Source of the DNA: an uncultured Bacteroidales bacterium
GTDB lineage: Bacteria; Bacteroidota; Bacteroidia; Bacteroidales; WCHB1-69
Direction: 5' to 3'
Assembly (NCBI GenBank): GCA_946186495.1
Contig: CAMHNQ010000030.1
Location: 1 to 36,794, forward strand
DNA: 36,794 nucleotides
The notes beneath the pieces were generated by a model. The model saw only the letters and a program-made list of their open reading frames with translations. It did not search any database and was not told where the DNA came from. Each line of letters starts with the position of its first letter. Position 1 is the stretch's first letter. A program made the position numbers and the translations under genes. Of this stretch, positions 1 through 8,775 are shown in pieces.

Positions 1-2
1 GG

Positions 3-221
3 ATTGGCGAGGAGCGTGGGCTTGAGGAAGGGTTGCGGCAGGGATTGCAGCAGGGATTGCAGCAGGGATTGCAACAGGGGGTTCAGCAGGGGCGCGAAGA
101 GGAGCGGCGCAACCTTGTCCGGAGTCTGTCGGCCAACGGATTCGACATGGCCTCCATAGCGAGGGTGACAGGACTTAGCCGTGAGGAAATCGGGAGGCTT
201 TTTCCCCGAGAACGCACGTAA
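3..221 (+). CDS. Rpn-family nuclease/putative transposase, C-terminal fragment (cut by window edge)
   Basis: Only the last ~72 codons are inside the window; the frame is open to the left edge. It encodes a glutamine/glycine-rich repeat (QGLQ units) followed by a helical tail containing NGFDMASIARVTGLS. The complete Rpn-family protein at 20650-21627 has the same layout: a QG-rich repeat, then NGFDVATIEKVTGLS. This shared tail is the basis for the assignment. In the family (PDDEXK_2, recombination-promoting nuclease Rpn) the catalytic PD-(D/E)XK domain lies N-terminal, so it would be to the left of the window. The protein probably acts on DNA in the cytoplasm. The gene lies ~156 bp upstream of gyrA on the same strand. 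Family assignment is fairly secure; function is by family only. Confidence 0.7.
   Translation: MGEERGLEEGLRQGLQQGLQQGLQQGVQQGREEERRNLVRSLSANGFDMASIARVTGLSREEIGRLFPRERT
39..86 (+). repeat. 12-bp tandem repeat inside Rpn-family gene (4 units)
   Basis: Four head-to-tail 12-bp units of the type CAGGGATTGCAG. Units 1 and 2 are identical, unit 3 differs at one base and unit 4 is more diverged. The unit length is a multiple of three, so each adds four residues (QGLQ) without breaking the frame. An analogous but different 12-bp array lies at 21448-21507 in the paralogue. Confidence 0.85.
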
Positions 222-301
222 TAGCCCCAGTTTCGAGTTCTGCCGATTTTTGGTGTTGATAAAAAGTGACAGCTTTCTGCGATGCGAATCGAAAAAAAAC
301 G

Positions 302-309
302 TATTTTCG
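302..309 (+). promoter_or_regulatory. candidate -7 element for gyrA
   Basis: TATTTTCG is a one-mismatch version of the Bacteroidetes TAnnTTTG element, ~70 bp upstream of the gyrA start in an AT-rich gap. No convincing -33 TTTG was found at the right distance, so this is weak. Confidence 0.25.
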
Positions 310-377
310 GCCTTTATTTTGCTGAAAAATAAGTTTTTTATTTTAAGACAGTTAGAGATTCAAGAGTAGAAAGATAT

Positions 378-2951
378 ATGGAAGAAAATGAGATTTTAGA
401 CGAGAAGGTTGTTCCGTACAACATTGAGAATTTGATGAAGACGGCTTACATCGACTATTCGATGTCGGTCATCGTGTCCCGCGCCCTGCCTGATGTTCGC
501 GACGGCCTCAAGCCGGTCCAGCGTCGTATCATCTACGCTATGTGGGACATGAACATCACGGAAAGCGGCCCTTACCGTAAGTGTGCCCGTATCGTCGGCG
601 AGGTGCTGGGTAAATACCACCCTCATGGGGATACGGCTGTGTATGACGCCTTGGTGCGTATGGCTCAACCCTGGACTCTCCGCTATCCTTTTGTGGACGG
701 GCAGGGTAACTTCGGCTCCGTTGATGGCGACAGCCCCGCCGCCATGCGTTATACCGAAGCCCGCCTCCGCCGTTCCTCTGAGGAAATGGTTGCTGACATC
801 GAGAAGGATACGGTTGACATGGTACTGAACTTCGACGACTCCATCCCCGAACCCACCGTGCTGCCCGCCAAGATTCCCAACCTGCTCGTCAACGGCTCCT
901 CCGGCATCGCAGTTGGCATGGCCACCAACATGGCCCCGCACAACCTTAGCGAAGTGTGTGATGGCATTTGCGCGTACATAGACAACAACGACATCACCAT
1001 TGAGGAGCTGATGCACACCGTCAAGGCACCTGACTTCCCCTCAGGTTGCATCATTTACGGATACAAAGGGGTGCAGGACGCCTTCCTCACCGGCCGCGGC
1101 CGCATCGTCATGCGCGGTCATGCCGAAATCGAGGCTGAAAAGAACCATAACTGTATCGTTGTGACCAGCCTTCCCTATATGGTCAATCCGTCCGACATGA
1201 TTAGCCATACGGTGGACCTGGTCAAGGAGGGCAAAATCGCTGGCATCACGGATGTGCAGAACCTCACCAACAAACGCAACGGAACCCGCATCATCTATGA
1301 ACTCAAGAAGGATGTGGTGCCCGAGGTGATACTTAACAAACTCTACCAGATGACCGCCCTGCAGTCCTCTTTCAGCGTCAACAATGTGGCTCTCGTCAAC
1401 GGTCGCCCCATGACCTTGAATCTCAAGGACATGATTTCCGAATATGTGAAGCACCGCCACGAAGTGGTCATCCGCCGCACCCGCTATGACCTCAAGAAGG
1501 CCCAGGAACGCGCCCACATCCTCGAAGGCTTCCTCAAAGCCCTCGACATTATCGACGAGATCATCGCCCTCATCCGCGCCTCGCAGACTGTGCAGGAAGC
1601 CCAGCAGGGACTCGTCGAGAAATGGGACTTCTCCGAAATTCAAGCCAAGGCTATCGTAGAGATGCGTCTGCGCCAGCTTACCGGCATGGAGCGCCAGAAA
1701 CTACAGGACGAATATGACGAGATCATGAAACTCATCGCATACCTCAACGACGTGCTCAACGATGTGAACCTCCGCATGGGCATCATCAAGGACGAACTTC
1801 AGGACATCAAGAAGCGCTTCGGCGACGAGCGCCGCTCCCCAATCGAATACAGCTCCTCAGAGTTCCGCGTGGAGGACACCATCGCCGACGAAGAGGTGGT
1901 CATCACCATCTCGCACCTCGGCTACATCAAACGCACCCCGCTGGCCGAGTACAAAGTCCAAAACCGAGGTGGCAAAGGCTCGCGCGGCAGTAGTTCTCGC
2001 GACGAGGATTTCATCGAGCATCTCTATATGGCTACCAACCATAACTACTTGCTCTTCTTTACAGAACGCGGCAAGTGCTTTTGGATGAGAGTGTTTGAAA
2101 TTCCGGAAGGCATGAAGACTTCCAAAGGTCGCGCCATCCAGAATCTTCTCCAGATTGAGGAAGGTGATAAGATTACAGCTATCATAAACCTCAAGACCAT
2201 CGAGGATCCGGATTATATCAACAACCACTTCATCATATTGTGCACCGAAAAGGGTATCATAAAGAAGACCTCCATCGATGCCTACTCGCATCCTCGCAAG
2301 AAGGGTATCATTGCCATAAACGTGCGCGAAGGGGACCGTCTCCTGGCCGCCCGGTTCACCGACGGTAACAGCGACATCATGATGGCCCTCTATTCAGGCC
2401 GCGCCATCCGCTTCCATGAGAACGAGGAACTCCGCGCCATCGGCCGCACCGCTGCCGGCGTGCGCGGCATCAGCTTGGAGGACGAAAATGATCGCGTCAT
2501 TGGTATGCTTGCTATCGATAATAACCGCAGCAATGTGCTGATAGTCTCCGAAAACGGCTATGGAAAACGTTCTCTGTTGGAGGATTACCGTATCACCCAC
2601 CGTGGAGGCAAAGGCGTCAGCACCATCAAAATCACCGAGAAAACCGGAAACCTCATCGCCATCAAGGCTGTGACCGACGACGACGACCTCATGATCATCA
2701 ACCGTTCCGGCATCGCCATCCGGCTTCATGTGGACCAATTGCGTATTCTTGGCCGTAATACGCAGGGCGTCAGGTTGATAGATCTTAGAGGGAAAGACAC
2801 CATCGCGGCTGTCTGCGAGGTGCCGCGCCAAGAAGATGATGAAATGGATGAAAACGCTGATAACGAACTCTCTACCGAAACAGCTAACACCGGAGATGAA
2901 AACGGTGCCACTCCATTAAACGACGCTACCTCTTCAGAGTCTGAAGCTTAG
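378..2951 (+). CDS. gyrA: DNA gyrase subunit A
   Basis: The 857-aa GyrA subunit carries DNA breakage-reunion activity in the A2B2 topoisomerase that introduces negative supercoils. The N-terminal winged-helix/tower domain contains the DNA-gate segment [17 protein letters not shown] (residues 81-97) and the catalytic tyrosine Tyr125 in AAMRYTE. The C-terminal beta-pinwheel domain has a GyrA-box-like NRGGKGSRG (consensus QRRGGKG), which argues for gyrase rather than ParC. The last ~45 residues are strongly acidic, as in many gyrases. The position equivalent to E. coli Ser83 is Thr86 and the Asp87 equivalent is kept as Asp90, so no classic quinolone-resistance substitution is evident. It is followed after 20 bp by two TPR genes on the same strand, probably co-transcribed. 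Confidence 0.97.
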   Translation: MEENEILDEKVVPYNIENLMKTAYIDYSMSVIVSRALPDVRDGLKPVQRRIIYAMWDMNITESGPYRKCARIVGEVLGKYHPHGDTAVYDALVRMAQPWTLRYPFVDGQGNFGSVDGDSPAAMRYTEARLRRSSEEMVADIEKDTVDMVLNFDDSIPEPTVLPAKIPNLLVNGSSGIAVGMATNMAPHNLSEVCDGICAYIDNNDITIEELMHTVKAPDFPSGCIIYGYKGVQDAFLTGRGRIVMRGHAEIEAEKNHNCIVVTSLPYMVNPSDMISHTVDLVKEGKIAGITDVQNLTNKRNGTRIIYELKKDVVPEVILNKLYQMTALQSSFSVNNVALVNGRPMTLNLKDMISEYVKHRHEVVIRRTRYDLKKAQERAHILEGFLKALDIIDEIIALIRASQTVQEAQQGLVEKWDFSEIQAKAIVEMRLRQLTGMERQKLQDEYDEIMKLIAYLNDVLNDVNLRMGIIKDELQDIKKRFGDERRSPIEYSSSEFRVEDTIADEEVVITISHLGYIKRTPLAEYKVQNRGGKGSRGSSSRDEDFIEHLYMATNHNYLLFFTERGKCFWMRVFEIPEGMKTSKGRAIQNLLQIEEGDKITAIINLKTIEDPDYINNHFIILCTEKGIIKKTSIDAYSHPRKKGIIAINVREGDRLLAARFTDGNSDIMMALYSGRAIRFHENEELRAIGRTAAGVRGISLEDENDRVIGMLAIDNNRSNVLIVSENGYGKRSLLEDYRITHRGGKGVSTIKITEKTGNLIAIKAVTDDDDLMIINRSGIAIRLHVDQLRILGRNTQGVRLIDLRGKDTIAAVCEVPRQEDDEMDENADNELSTETANTGDENGATPLNDATSSESEA

Positions 2952-2971
2952 ACAACCCAAATCGTTTCGCA

Positions 2972-4156
2972 ATGAAAAATTATATCTTAATTCTTGTTCA
3001 TCTGCTGTTGTTGGTGTCCCTCTCGGCGCAAAAACCCTCTTTGACAAAAGCATACAATGCCTTTTATGACAAAGACTATGACAAAGCCAAGGTGCAGATA
3101 GACCTTTGCACAGCGGACGAGAAACTCTCCGCCAAGGCCCAGACGTGGCTCTACAAAGGGAACATCGAGTTCTTGCTTGCGAACCGGGAGTATAGTGAGA
3201 AGCAGAAGAATGAAGCATACCAGATCCGCTATCCCGATGCTCCTGTGCAGGCTTTCGACGCATTTGAGAAGGCGTTGTCCATTAACCCGAAAGTGGAAGC
3301 ATTGGACATGATGAATGCCTCCGACGCTCTTAAACAGCTCTATCCGTATCTGCTTGTATGTGGAGTTGACCAGCTGATAGCCAAGGATTTTGCAGGTGCG
3401 AAGAAAACCCTCGCCAAGGGAATCCAAAGCTATGAGATGGACACGCCGCAGTACCCGATGAATGGCGACCTATACTACTACTATGCTTACACCTTGGAAA
3501 GCCTTGGTGAAAAAGACGATATGTTGAAATATTATCGAAAAGCCCTCGATGACGGCTCTCAGAACCCGTATGTTTTCGCCAAGCTCATCGACCACTACAA
3601 AGCTGCGAACGACCGTCCGAACATCGAGAAGACGCTCGCATTGGCCAAGGAAAAGAATCCCGGCGACATGAGTGTCCGCCTGTTGGAGATTGACTATGCC
3701 TACTGGGCTGGCGACAGTGCCAAGGCACAGAATCTCCTTGACCAAATCGACGAACGCAGCCTGAAAACTGTTGACGAGATGGTGAACGTGGCCAATTTCC
3801 GCATCAAGGAAAAGCGTTACGAAGATGCCCTTCGGCTTCTGGCGAAAGCCAATGCCATAGACCCCGGTAATTTCGTCATTCTCTATAACTTGGGAGTCTG
3901 CAGTTACAGTTTTTCCGAATACTTCTTCAACCTCCAGAACCAAATGGCCCTGCACCAAGGGGACAAGTCGGAAATTGAGATACTGAAGTCGGAGTCCGAT
4001 AAATACCTGAATGAGGCCGCCGGCTATTTCGAGCAGGCGCGCCAACTACAGCCCGATGACCTTAATCTGCTGAACACCCTTCGGGCCATCTATGTGCGCC
4101 AGCAGTCGCCTAAGGCGGACGAAATCGACAAGGTTATTAAACAGATGGGAAATTGA
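2972..4156 (+). CDS. secreted tetratricopeptide-repeat (TPR) protein
   Basis: The 394-aa protein begins with a signal peptide (residues 1-20, ending LVSLSAQ), so it is exported to the periplasm or envelope. The remainder is helical with TPR-like units, for example around residues 85-110 (AFDAFEKALSINP) and 280-305 (YEDALRLLAKANAIDPGN). No catalytic motif is visible; TPR proteins usually serve as scaffolds for protein-protein contacts. The start codon lies 20 bp after the gyrA stop, and a paralogue of nearly the same length begins 41 bp downstream, so the three genes look like one transcription unit. The specific partner is unknown. Identification as an envelope TPR protein is solid; its role is not. 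Confidence 0.85.
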   Translation: MKNYILILVHLLLLVSLSAQKPSLTKAYNAFYDKDYDKAKVQIDLCTADEKLSAKAQTWLYKGNIEFLLANREYSEKQKNEAYQIRYPDAPVQAFDAFEKALSINPKVEALDMMNASDALKQLYPYLLVCGVDQLIAKDFAGAKKTLAKGIQSYEMDTPQYPMNGDLYYYYAYTLESLGEKDDMLKYYRKALDDGSQNPYVFAKLIDHYKAANDRPNIEKTLALAKEKNPGDMSVRLLEIDYAYWAGDSAKAQNLLDQIDERSLKTVDEMVNVANFRIKEKRYEDALRLLAKANAIDPGNFVILYNLGVCSYSFSEYFFNLQNQMALHQGDKSEIEILKSESDKYLNEAAGYFEQARQLQPDDLNLLNTLRAIYVRQQSPKADEIDKVIKQMGN

Positions 4157-4197
4157 TGTGTCAAACAAATAAATTAATCACTTAAAAAATCAGAGAA

Positions 4198-5391
4198 ATG
4201 AAAAAATGGATGCTTGTTTTAGTCGCGCTCATAGTGAGTGTTAGCGCTTTCTCGCAATCTTGCTTGGATGATGTATGGCAATGCCTGAAAAGCAAGCAAG
4301 TGCCTAAAGCAAAGAAATTTATGGAGTCTTGCATGGCCTCTAACCCAGACAATGCCGCCGTTTGGCTGATGCAGGCGAACGTGAATATCCAGCTGTACAA
4401 CTATGATACGGAAAGAATGCAGAAGGATGCAAGCTTGGCTCCGCGCTACCCCAATGCCCTGGAGGATGCCTATGCCGCATTTGTGAAAGCCGTTGAGCTG
4501 GATTCGAAAGTGGAGCCGAAGTCGGGAATGTTCGGCCCTAAAGAAGGCCAGCAGATATTGGCTCAACCTTTCCAGGAAAAGGCTGTCCAAGCCAAGGCTT
4601 CCGGCAAACTTGACGAGGCTGTCAAGTACTACGGCCTTTCCGCCAGATGCTACGAACTTGCCCAAAAGAAAGCGGACGCCGCCGCCATGTATCTCCAGAC
4701 CGCTTTGGTGTACAATGCCAAGGGCGACCGCGAGAATTATGAGAAGTTGCTTGAGAAAAGTGTCAGTACAGCCCCGGAAGCCTATGTGGATGCCTATGTG
4801 GAACTTTACTACCTGTATAGCTCCGACAAAGACACCACCAAATGCGGTGAAATCCTCAACAAGGCCAGTAAAATCTTCAAGGATGAAGCTCGCCTGGCCA
4901 GTCTGTACGAACCCATGATGGATTACTACGCTATGATTGGCGATGAGGCGAAGCTGCTGGAACTCTGCGACAAGGTGATCGCTTCCGGCAATGAGGTCAT
5001 GATCCCCAAGTGCGCAACCTATCTCTCCAATGCAAAGTCCTATGCCAAAGCGGAGCAAATCCTCAGGGATGCACTTGCCAAGAACCCCAACGATTTCAAT
5101 CTCCTCAAGCAGATGGGTTACCGTTACGCCCTCGAATACTACGACATCCAGGACCGTCGTCAGGCTGCCATGAATGCACGCCAGTATGAGGAGGCCACCC
5201 GTTTGTTCCAAAGCCCTGAACGCAAGGCGGCCATGGAGAACGCCCACGAATGGTGCCAGAGAGCCTACGAGGTGAATCCCGACGACCTCGAGAACAACAG
5301 AATCCTGCGTGAGATGAAAGCCCTGCTGCAAATCCCCATCCCGCAAGAGCTGAACGACAAGATCAACGCACGTATGCAGAGTCAGCACTGA
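4198..5391 (+). CDS. secreted TPR protein, paralogue of the preceding gene
   Basis: The 397-aa protein has an N-terminal signal peptide (LVALIVSVSAFSQ) and TPR-type helical repeats. It matches its upstream neighbour in length, in the early block (here RYPNALEDAYAAFVKAVELD, there RYPDAPVQAFDAFEKAL) and in overall layout, which suggests an old tandem duplication. Residues ~150-185 contain a typical TPR pair (YELAQKKADAAAMYLQTAL). A rho-independent terminator follows the stop by 20 bp and ends the gyrA-TPR-TPR unit. No enzymatic motif is visible. The function is unknown; an envelope scaffold or stress-adaptor role is only a guess from the fold. Confidence 0.85.
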   Translation: MKKWMLVLVALIVSVSAFSQSCLDDVWQCLKSKQVPKAKKFMESCMASNPDNAAVWLMQANVNIQLYNYDTERMQKDASLAPRYPNALEDAYAAFVKAVELDSKVEPKSGMFGPKEGQQILAQPFQEKAVQAKASGKLDEAVKYYGLSARCYELAQKKADAAAMYLQTALVYNAKGDRENYEKLLEKSVSTAPEAYVDAYVELYYLYSSDKDTTKCGEILNKASKIFKDEARLASLYEPMMDYYAMIGDEAKLLELCDKVIASGNEVMIPKCATYLSNAKSYAKAEQILRDALAKNPNDFNLLKQMGYRYALEYYDIQDRRQAAMNARQYEEATRLFQSPERKAAMENAHEWCQRAYEVNPDDLENNRILREMKALLQIPIPQELNDKINARMQSQH

Positions 5392-5410
5392 GGATACTGT
5401 TAGTCAATCT

Positions 5411-5448
5411 AAAAATCCCCTTCGGAAAGTCCCGCAAGGGGATTTTTT
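5411..5448 (+). terminator. rho-independent terminator after the gyrA-TPR unit
   Basis: Inverted arms AAAAATCCCC and GGGGATTTTT enclose a 17-nt loop, with the second arm running into a T6 tract. It sits 20 bp after the second TPR gene. Confidence 0.85.
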
Positions 5449-5465
5449 CGTATTTAAAATTAATG

Positions 5466-5473
5466 TACCTTTG
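5466..5473 (+). promoter_or_regulatory. Bacteroidetes -7 element (TACCTTTG) for the outer-membrane protein gene
   Basis: Exact match to TAnnTTTG, 56 bp upstream of the preferred start at 5529. The longest possible ORF would begin at 5463, inside this element, which argues against that start. Confidence 0.7.
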
Positions 5474-5528
5474 CACGCGAAAAATGGGGGGCTCGCCCTT
5501 TTCGTGTGAATGCATAATGATGATGATG

Positions 5529-6179
5529 ATGAACAGATTGGTTTTGACAATAGCTTGTGCCGTGCTACTGCTGTCCGTTTCGGCGCAAGACAAAGCGAAA
5601 GATCCGCTTACTCGATTCTACGGCGGTGTGCGCGTAGGGTTTACGGCCTCGCAGATTTCCGGTGACGACCTTGCCGGATTCCACAAAGTCGGCGCACATG
5701 CAGGACTCTTCGTCCATCACGCCATCCACCCGTCCGGACGCCTGAAACTGCAACTGGAATTGGACTTCACCATGAAGGGCAGCCACTCCAACATGCCCAA
5801 GAACCAGCCTTCCGTAAACTTCTACTCGCTCACCTTGGGTTATGTGGAAATGCCCCTGATGTTGGTCTGGACTGCGGGGAAGTGGACCTTGTGGGGACAG
5901 GCGTTCCAGTTCGAGCTGGAGGTCGGGCCTGCTTTCGGAGTGAATGTCTTCAGCCGCGAGCGCGAGGCCAACGGATTGATTGTCGGACGGCCTCCGTTCC
6001 GATGGTATGAGCTTTCCGGGCTGGCGGGCATTTCACTCATGGTGGCCGACCACCACAGTGTTAATGTTCGCTACGGGAACTCTTTCGTGCCTGTTCGAAT
6101 CCCTACTTGGGTCTATGGTCGATCTGTCATGAAACAGTTCAACTCGCTGATAACGGTCAGCTACTGTTATCAGTTTTAA
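5529..6179 (+). CDS. PorT-like outer-membrane beta-barrel protein
   Basis: From the preferred start the protein has 216 aa: a signal peptide (MNRLVLTIACAVLLLSVSAQ) followed by alternating amphipathic strands and a C-terminal aromatic residue (SYCYQF), typical of outer-membrane barrels. GGVRVGFTASQISGDDLAGFHKVG near the mature N-terminus resembles the first strands of the Bacteroidetes porT/OmpA-like beta-barrel family. Five consecutive ATG codons occur at 5517-5529; the last sits directly before the signal peptide, and any of them could serve. The gene has its own promoter and terminator and so is monocistronic. The family is widespread and mostly uncharacterised, so a link to the type IX system is not shown. 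Confidence 0.75.
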   Translation: MNRLVLTIACAVLLLSVSAQDKAKDPLTRFYGGVRVGFTASQISGDDLAGFHKVGAHAGLFVHHAIHPSGRLKLQLELDFTMKGSHSNMPKNQPSVNFYSLTLGYVEMPLMLVWTAGKWTLWGQAFQFELEVGPAFGVNVFSREREANGLIVGRPPFRWYELSGLAGISLMVADHHSVNVRYGNSFVPVRIPTWVYGRSVMKQFNSLITVSYCYQF

Positions 6180-6216
6180 GACAAAAAAAAGGATTCGAGA
6201 GAATCCCTTTTTTGTC
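6180..6216. terminator. bidirectional terminator between convergent genes
   Basis: A near-perfect hairpin (GACA8GGATTC, GAGA loop, GAATCCCT6GTC) lies between the stops of the barrel-protein gene (+) and the glutathione peroxidase gene (-). A- and T-tracts on both sides make it usable in both directions. Confidence 0.85.
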
Positions 6217-6219
6217 TGT

Positions 6220-6819
6220 TTAATCCCCTAACTGGGCTTCAATCGCGGCTTCCACGTCGCCCATGTCGTTTGGCTCAAACCGTTCTGCAACCTCGCCGTC
6301 TCGGTTGACGAGGAATTTGGTGAAGTTCCATTTGATTTTGCCGGGTTTCTTGCTTTTGAGCCAAGTGTACAAGGGGGACTCAGAAGCCCCGTTGACATTG
6401 ATTTTGGCAAACTGCGGGAATGTGATGTTGTAGTGGTCAGTGCAGTAGTCGTGGATGTCATCGTAATCTCCGGGAGCTTGGTTGCCGAACTGGTTGCAGG
6501 GAAAGTCAAGGATGACGAAGCCGCGGTCCTTGTAGTCCTGGTACCATTGCTCGAGCTGGGTGTATTGCGGGGTGTAGCCGCATTGTGTGGCGGTGTTGAC
6601 CACAAGTATCACCATGCCGCGGTATTGGGCGAGCGACACGCTGTCGCCGTTGCCGGCCAGCACCTTGAATTGGTAGATGTTGTCCTTGAACTCTTCCACG
6701 ATGGTGGTGTCCTCGCCGGATGGAGTTGGGGACTCGGGTACGATGGGTTCAGGCTTGTTGCATGCGTTGAATGTCGTCAACACTATCAGCACGAATGTTA
6801 ATAATCTAACTTGTTTCAT
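6220..6819 (-). CDS. glutathione peroxidase family lipoprotein
   Basis: The 199-aa protein starts at Met 6819, because this places a lipoprotein signal peptide (MKQVRLLTFVLIVLTTFNAC, Cys20) at the N-terminus; the longer frame starts 15 codons earlier. The thioredoxin-fold domain has the peroxidatic Cys80 in NTATQCGYT, the FPCNQFG motif (Cys108) and the WNFTKFLV block near the C-terminus, all hallmarks of GPx. It uses Cys rather than selenocysteine. Such enzymes reduce H2O2 or organic hydroperoxides, usually with thioredoxin rather than glutathione as donor. The lipid anchor would place this copy in the periplasm or outer membrane, whereas most bacterial GPx are cytoplasmic. It is a single gene, convergent with the barrel protein. 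Confidence 0.9.
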   Translation of the reverse strand: MKQVRLLTFVLIVLTTFNACNKPEPIVPESPTPSGEDTTIVEEFKDNIYQFKVLAGNGDSVSLAQYRGMVILVVNTATQCGYTPQYTQLEQWYQDYKDRGFVILDFPCNQFGNQAPGDYDDIHDYCTDHYNITFPQFAKINVNGASESPLYTWLKSKKPGKIKWNFTKFLVNRDGEVAERFEPNDMGDVEAAIEAQLGD

Positions 6820-6844
6820 TGTTCTGTTATTTATTTTGAGAATG

Positions 6845-6852
6845 CTAAAATA
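6845..6852 (-). promoter_or_regulatory. candidate -7 element (TATTTTAG) for the peroxidase gene
   Basis: On the minus strand TATTTTAG lies 25 bp before the start, one base off TAnnTTTG. The same variant occurs before the PorE-like gene (33057-33064). Confidence 0.35.
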
Positions 6853-6932
6853 CATTTTTTTCAATACGCAGTGGGAAAATTAACTGAGTCGGGAAATATG
6901 ATATATGACTGTCTGTTGTGTGTAAGCACGGA

Positions 6933-8594
6933 TTAGGGTTCGATGGTGAGCGTCTCCTCGCTGTCCCAGTAGGCCCGGATGCTGACGTTATGTGGGAAAG
7001 CATACATCTTTTCGGGCTGTAGTCGCTTGCTGTAGTTGCCGGGATCCCATCGGCCGTTTCGGTTTTCGTCGCAAAATACGCTGATGCGGTAGGTTTCTGG
7101 GTTTAAGTATTTGTATGTGACTGTTTTGGAAGATTTCAATATGTCTTCCTGGATGATTCTGTCTTTAAGCCAGAGGGTGGCGATGTAGCATTTCCCATTG
7201 TCAGGTATCTCGTAGTTCATGATCAGGGTTCCGTAGTCTTTCAAGGATTTGGTGGAGAATTGGGTTGTCAAAGTGTCGTTGGTGAGGCCGTTGTAGTCGA
7301 AAAAGATGGAGTCCGGAATCATGATGGAGTAGGATTTCTTTTCCGTATAACTCATGGGCAGAGGGAGTTGTAGTGTGAAGGTGTCGGGTACGGCGTAACG
7401 GTAAAGGGTGGTGTCTTTGGTGTCCTGTTGTTGGGAATATACCCAGACGCTGAAAGAGTCGGTGGGCAGGATGGGGTAGGGGAATCGCAGGGTGAGCGGC
7501 TTGTGGTATTCGCCGGCGTTGGTGAAAATGGGCTGCAGCTTTCGTGCTGCGGGGGTCTTCCCGCGTCCGGACCCGGCTTTCTCCCGGAAAGGGGTGAGTC
7601 GGACCGTGTCGATATGGCTGTCGGCGGTGAGCAAGTAGTCCACGGTGTCGGCCAGCTGGCTTTTCAGATACCAGGTGACAGTGTCGCGGCCGGGGTTGAT
7701 TTGTTCGAAGTAGTCGAGCCTTTGTGAGAGTGGTGTGGCGGCGAAATGGTCGATGCGCATCTTGTAGGGGAATTTGTAGATTCCGGGAGCGGGGTTTTCG
7801 TATCGGGATAGCTTCTGCGCGGTGTCACTGGCGACAAAGGAAAAAAGGGGGAGTATCGGAAGCTGCGCTTTCAGTGAGTCGGCGGCGCTGTCGGGGAGTG
7901 CCCGGAAAGCCTCGACACTTTCTTCTGTGAAAGCAATTTCCTCGTTTGGCAGGTCATACAATAAATTTGCATTTATATCCTTGATTGCGAATATTTTGTA
8001 GTCTCCTTTCCGAATGTTTTTCAGGGTAAAGCTGCCGTCGGAGAGGGATTTGGTGACGTATAGTGGCAGTGACGTGAGCGGAAGGGAGTCTTCGTCTCCA
8101 TCATAAAGCAGTACGAACATGTCTTTGGCAGGAGCCAGCGTCTTGGCATCCAAGATGTTGCCTCTTATCATGTAGTCGTCCAAACTGTCTCCTGTGGCGA
8201 AGCTGTAGTGGAAATAGTCTAAGGGGTTGCCCTCGTGGAAATCCTTGACGGCGTTGGAGAAGATTATGTTGTAGGTGGTGTTGTCGCGGAGGGTGTCCTT
8301 GAACTTGACCACGACCGACTTTCCCTTGAGCGTGTATTCCGGAGGGGAGGCCATTGGCGGGGAGATGAGGACGTTCTCGGAAGGGTTGTCTAAGGTGACA
8401 TATTCGTCGAAGTGGATGCTGATTTGCTTTTCCCGGAAATGCACGGTCCCATCGGCGGGGTCCACATAGGTCACCTTGGGCGGGGTCGAGTCTTTTGGGC
8501 CGCCGGTCGGGGCGGAAATTTTCGCACAGCTCGAAAAAGTGGCGAGAAACCCCGCTATGAGAAGGAAAAATCCATGTCTGTTCCGTAGTTGCAT
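6933..8594 (-). CDS. lipoprotein with N-terminal bacterial Ig-like (Big_5) domain
   Basis: The start was set at 8594, giving 553 aa, because this yields a lipoprotein signal peptide (FLLIAGFLATFSSC, Cys23) and because a -7 element lies at 8626-8633; the open frame extends 55 codons further up. Residues ~35-135 form an Ig-like fold of the Big_5 type (STPPKVTYVDPADGTV, FDEYVTLDNPSENVLISPP, FATGDS). Residues ~140-200 resemble a carboxypeptidase-regulatory beta domain (DGSFTLKNIRKGDYKIFAIKD). The C-terminal half is beta-rich with no recognised motif, ending with a second regulatory-like stretch (TYRISVFCDENRNGRWDPGNY). It is probably an outer-membrane surface or periplasmic protein, common and uncharacterised in Bacteroidetes. 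Confidence 0.8.
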   Translation of the reverse strand: MQLRNRHGFFLLIAGFLATFSSCAKISAPTGGPKDSTPPKVTYVDPADGTVHFREKQISIHFDEYVTLDNPSENVLISPPMASPPEYTLKGKSVVVKFKDTLRDNTTYNIIFSNAVKDFHEGNPLDYFHYSFATGDSLDDYMIRGNILDAKTLAPAKDMFVLLYDGDEDSLPLTSLPLYVTKSLSDGSFTLKNIRKGDYKIFAIKDINANLLYDLPNEEIAFTEESVEAFRALPDSAADSLKAQLPILPLFSFVASDTAQKLSRYENPAPGIYKFPYKMRIDHFAATPLSQRLDYFEQINPGRDTVTWYLKSQLADTVDYLLTADSHIDTVRLTPFREKAGSGRGKTPAARKLQPIFTNAGEYHKPLTLRFPYPILPTDSFSVWVYSQQQDTKDTTLYRYAVPDTFTLQLPLPMSYTEKKSYSIMIPDSIFFDYNGLTNDTLTTQFSTKSLKDYGTLIMNYEIPDNGKCYIATLWLKDRIIQEDILKSSKTVTYKYLNPETYRISVFCDENRNGRWDPGNYSKRLQPEKMYAFPHNVSIRAYWDSEETLTIEP

Positions 8595-8625
8595 GTTCAA
8601 GAGGATGTCGATGAATTTAAGGCTG

Positions 8626-8633
8626 CAAAAATA
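8626..8633 (-). promoter_or_regulatory. -7 element (TATTTTTG) for the Ig-like lipoprotein gene
   Basis: Exact TAnnTTTG match on the minus strand, 31 bp before the chosen start at 8594. It is divergent from the hypA promoter ~50 bp away. Confidence 0.65.
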
Positions 8634-8681
8634 CACAAAAAAAAGGTTTGTCGTCACCGCCGGCAGTTTTGCCTTTTTTTG

Positions 8682-8689
8682 TACTTTTG
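8682..8689 (+). promoter_or_regulatory. -7 element (TACTTTTG) for hypA
   Basis: Exact TAnnTTTG match followed by C, as is common in the phylum, 86 bp before the HypA start. Confidence 0.65.
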
Positions 8690-8775
8690 CAACCAAAATG
8701 TCAAGGTATTTCCCTAAAAGCCTTTCTTTGCGGATTGTGTTGAATGGGGACTGAAACATATTGAATGTTAACTTT

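Noticed and set aside
378-2951. Thr86 in gyrA as a quinolone-resistance mutation
   Set aside because: Thr at this position is wild type in several bacteria, such as Pseudomonas; no other resistance change was seen.
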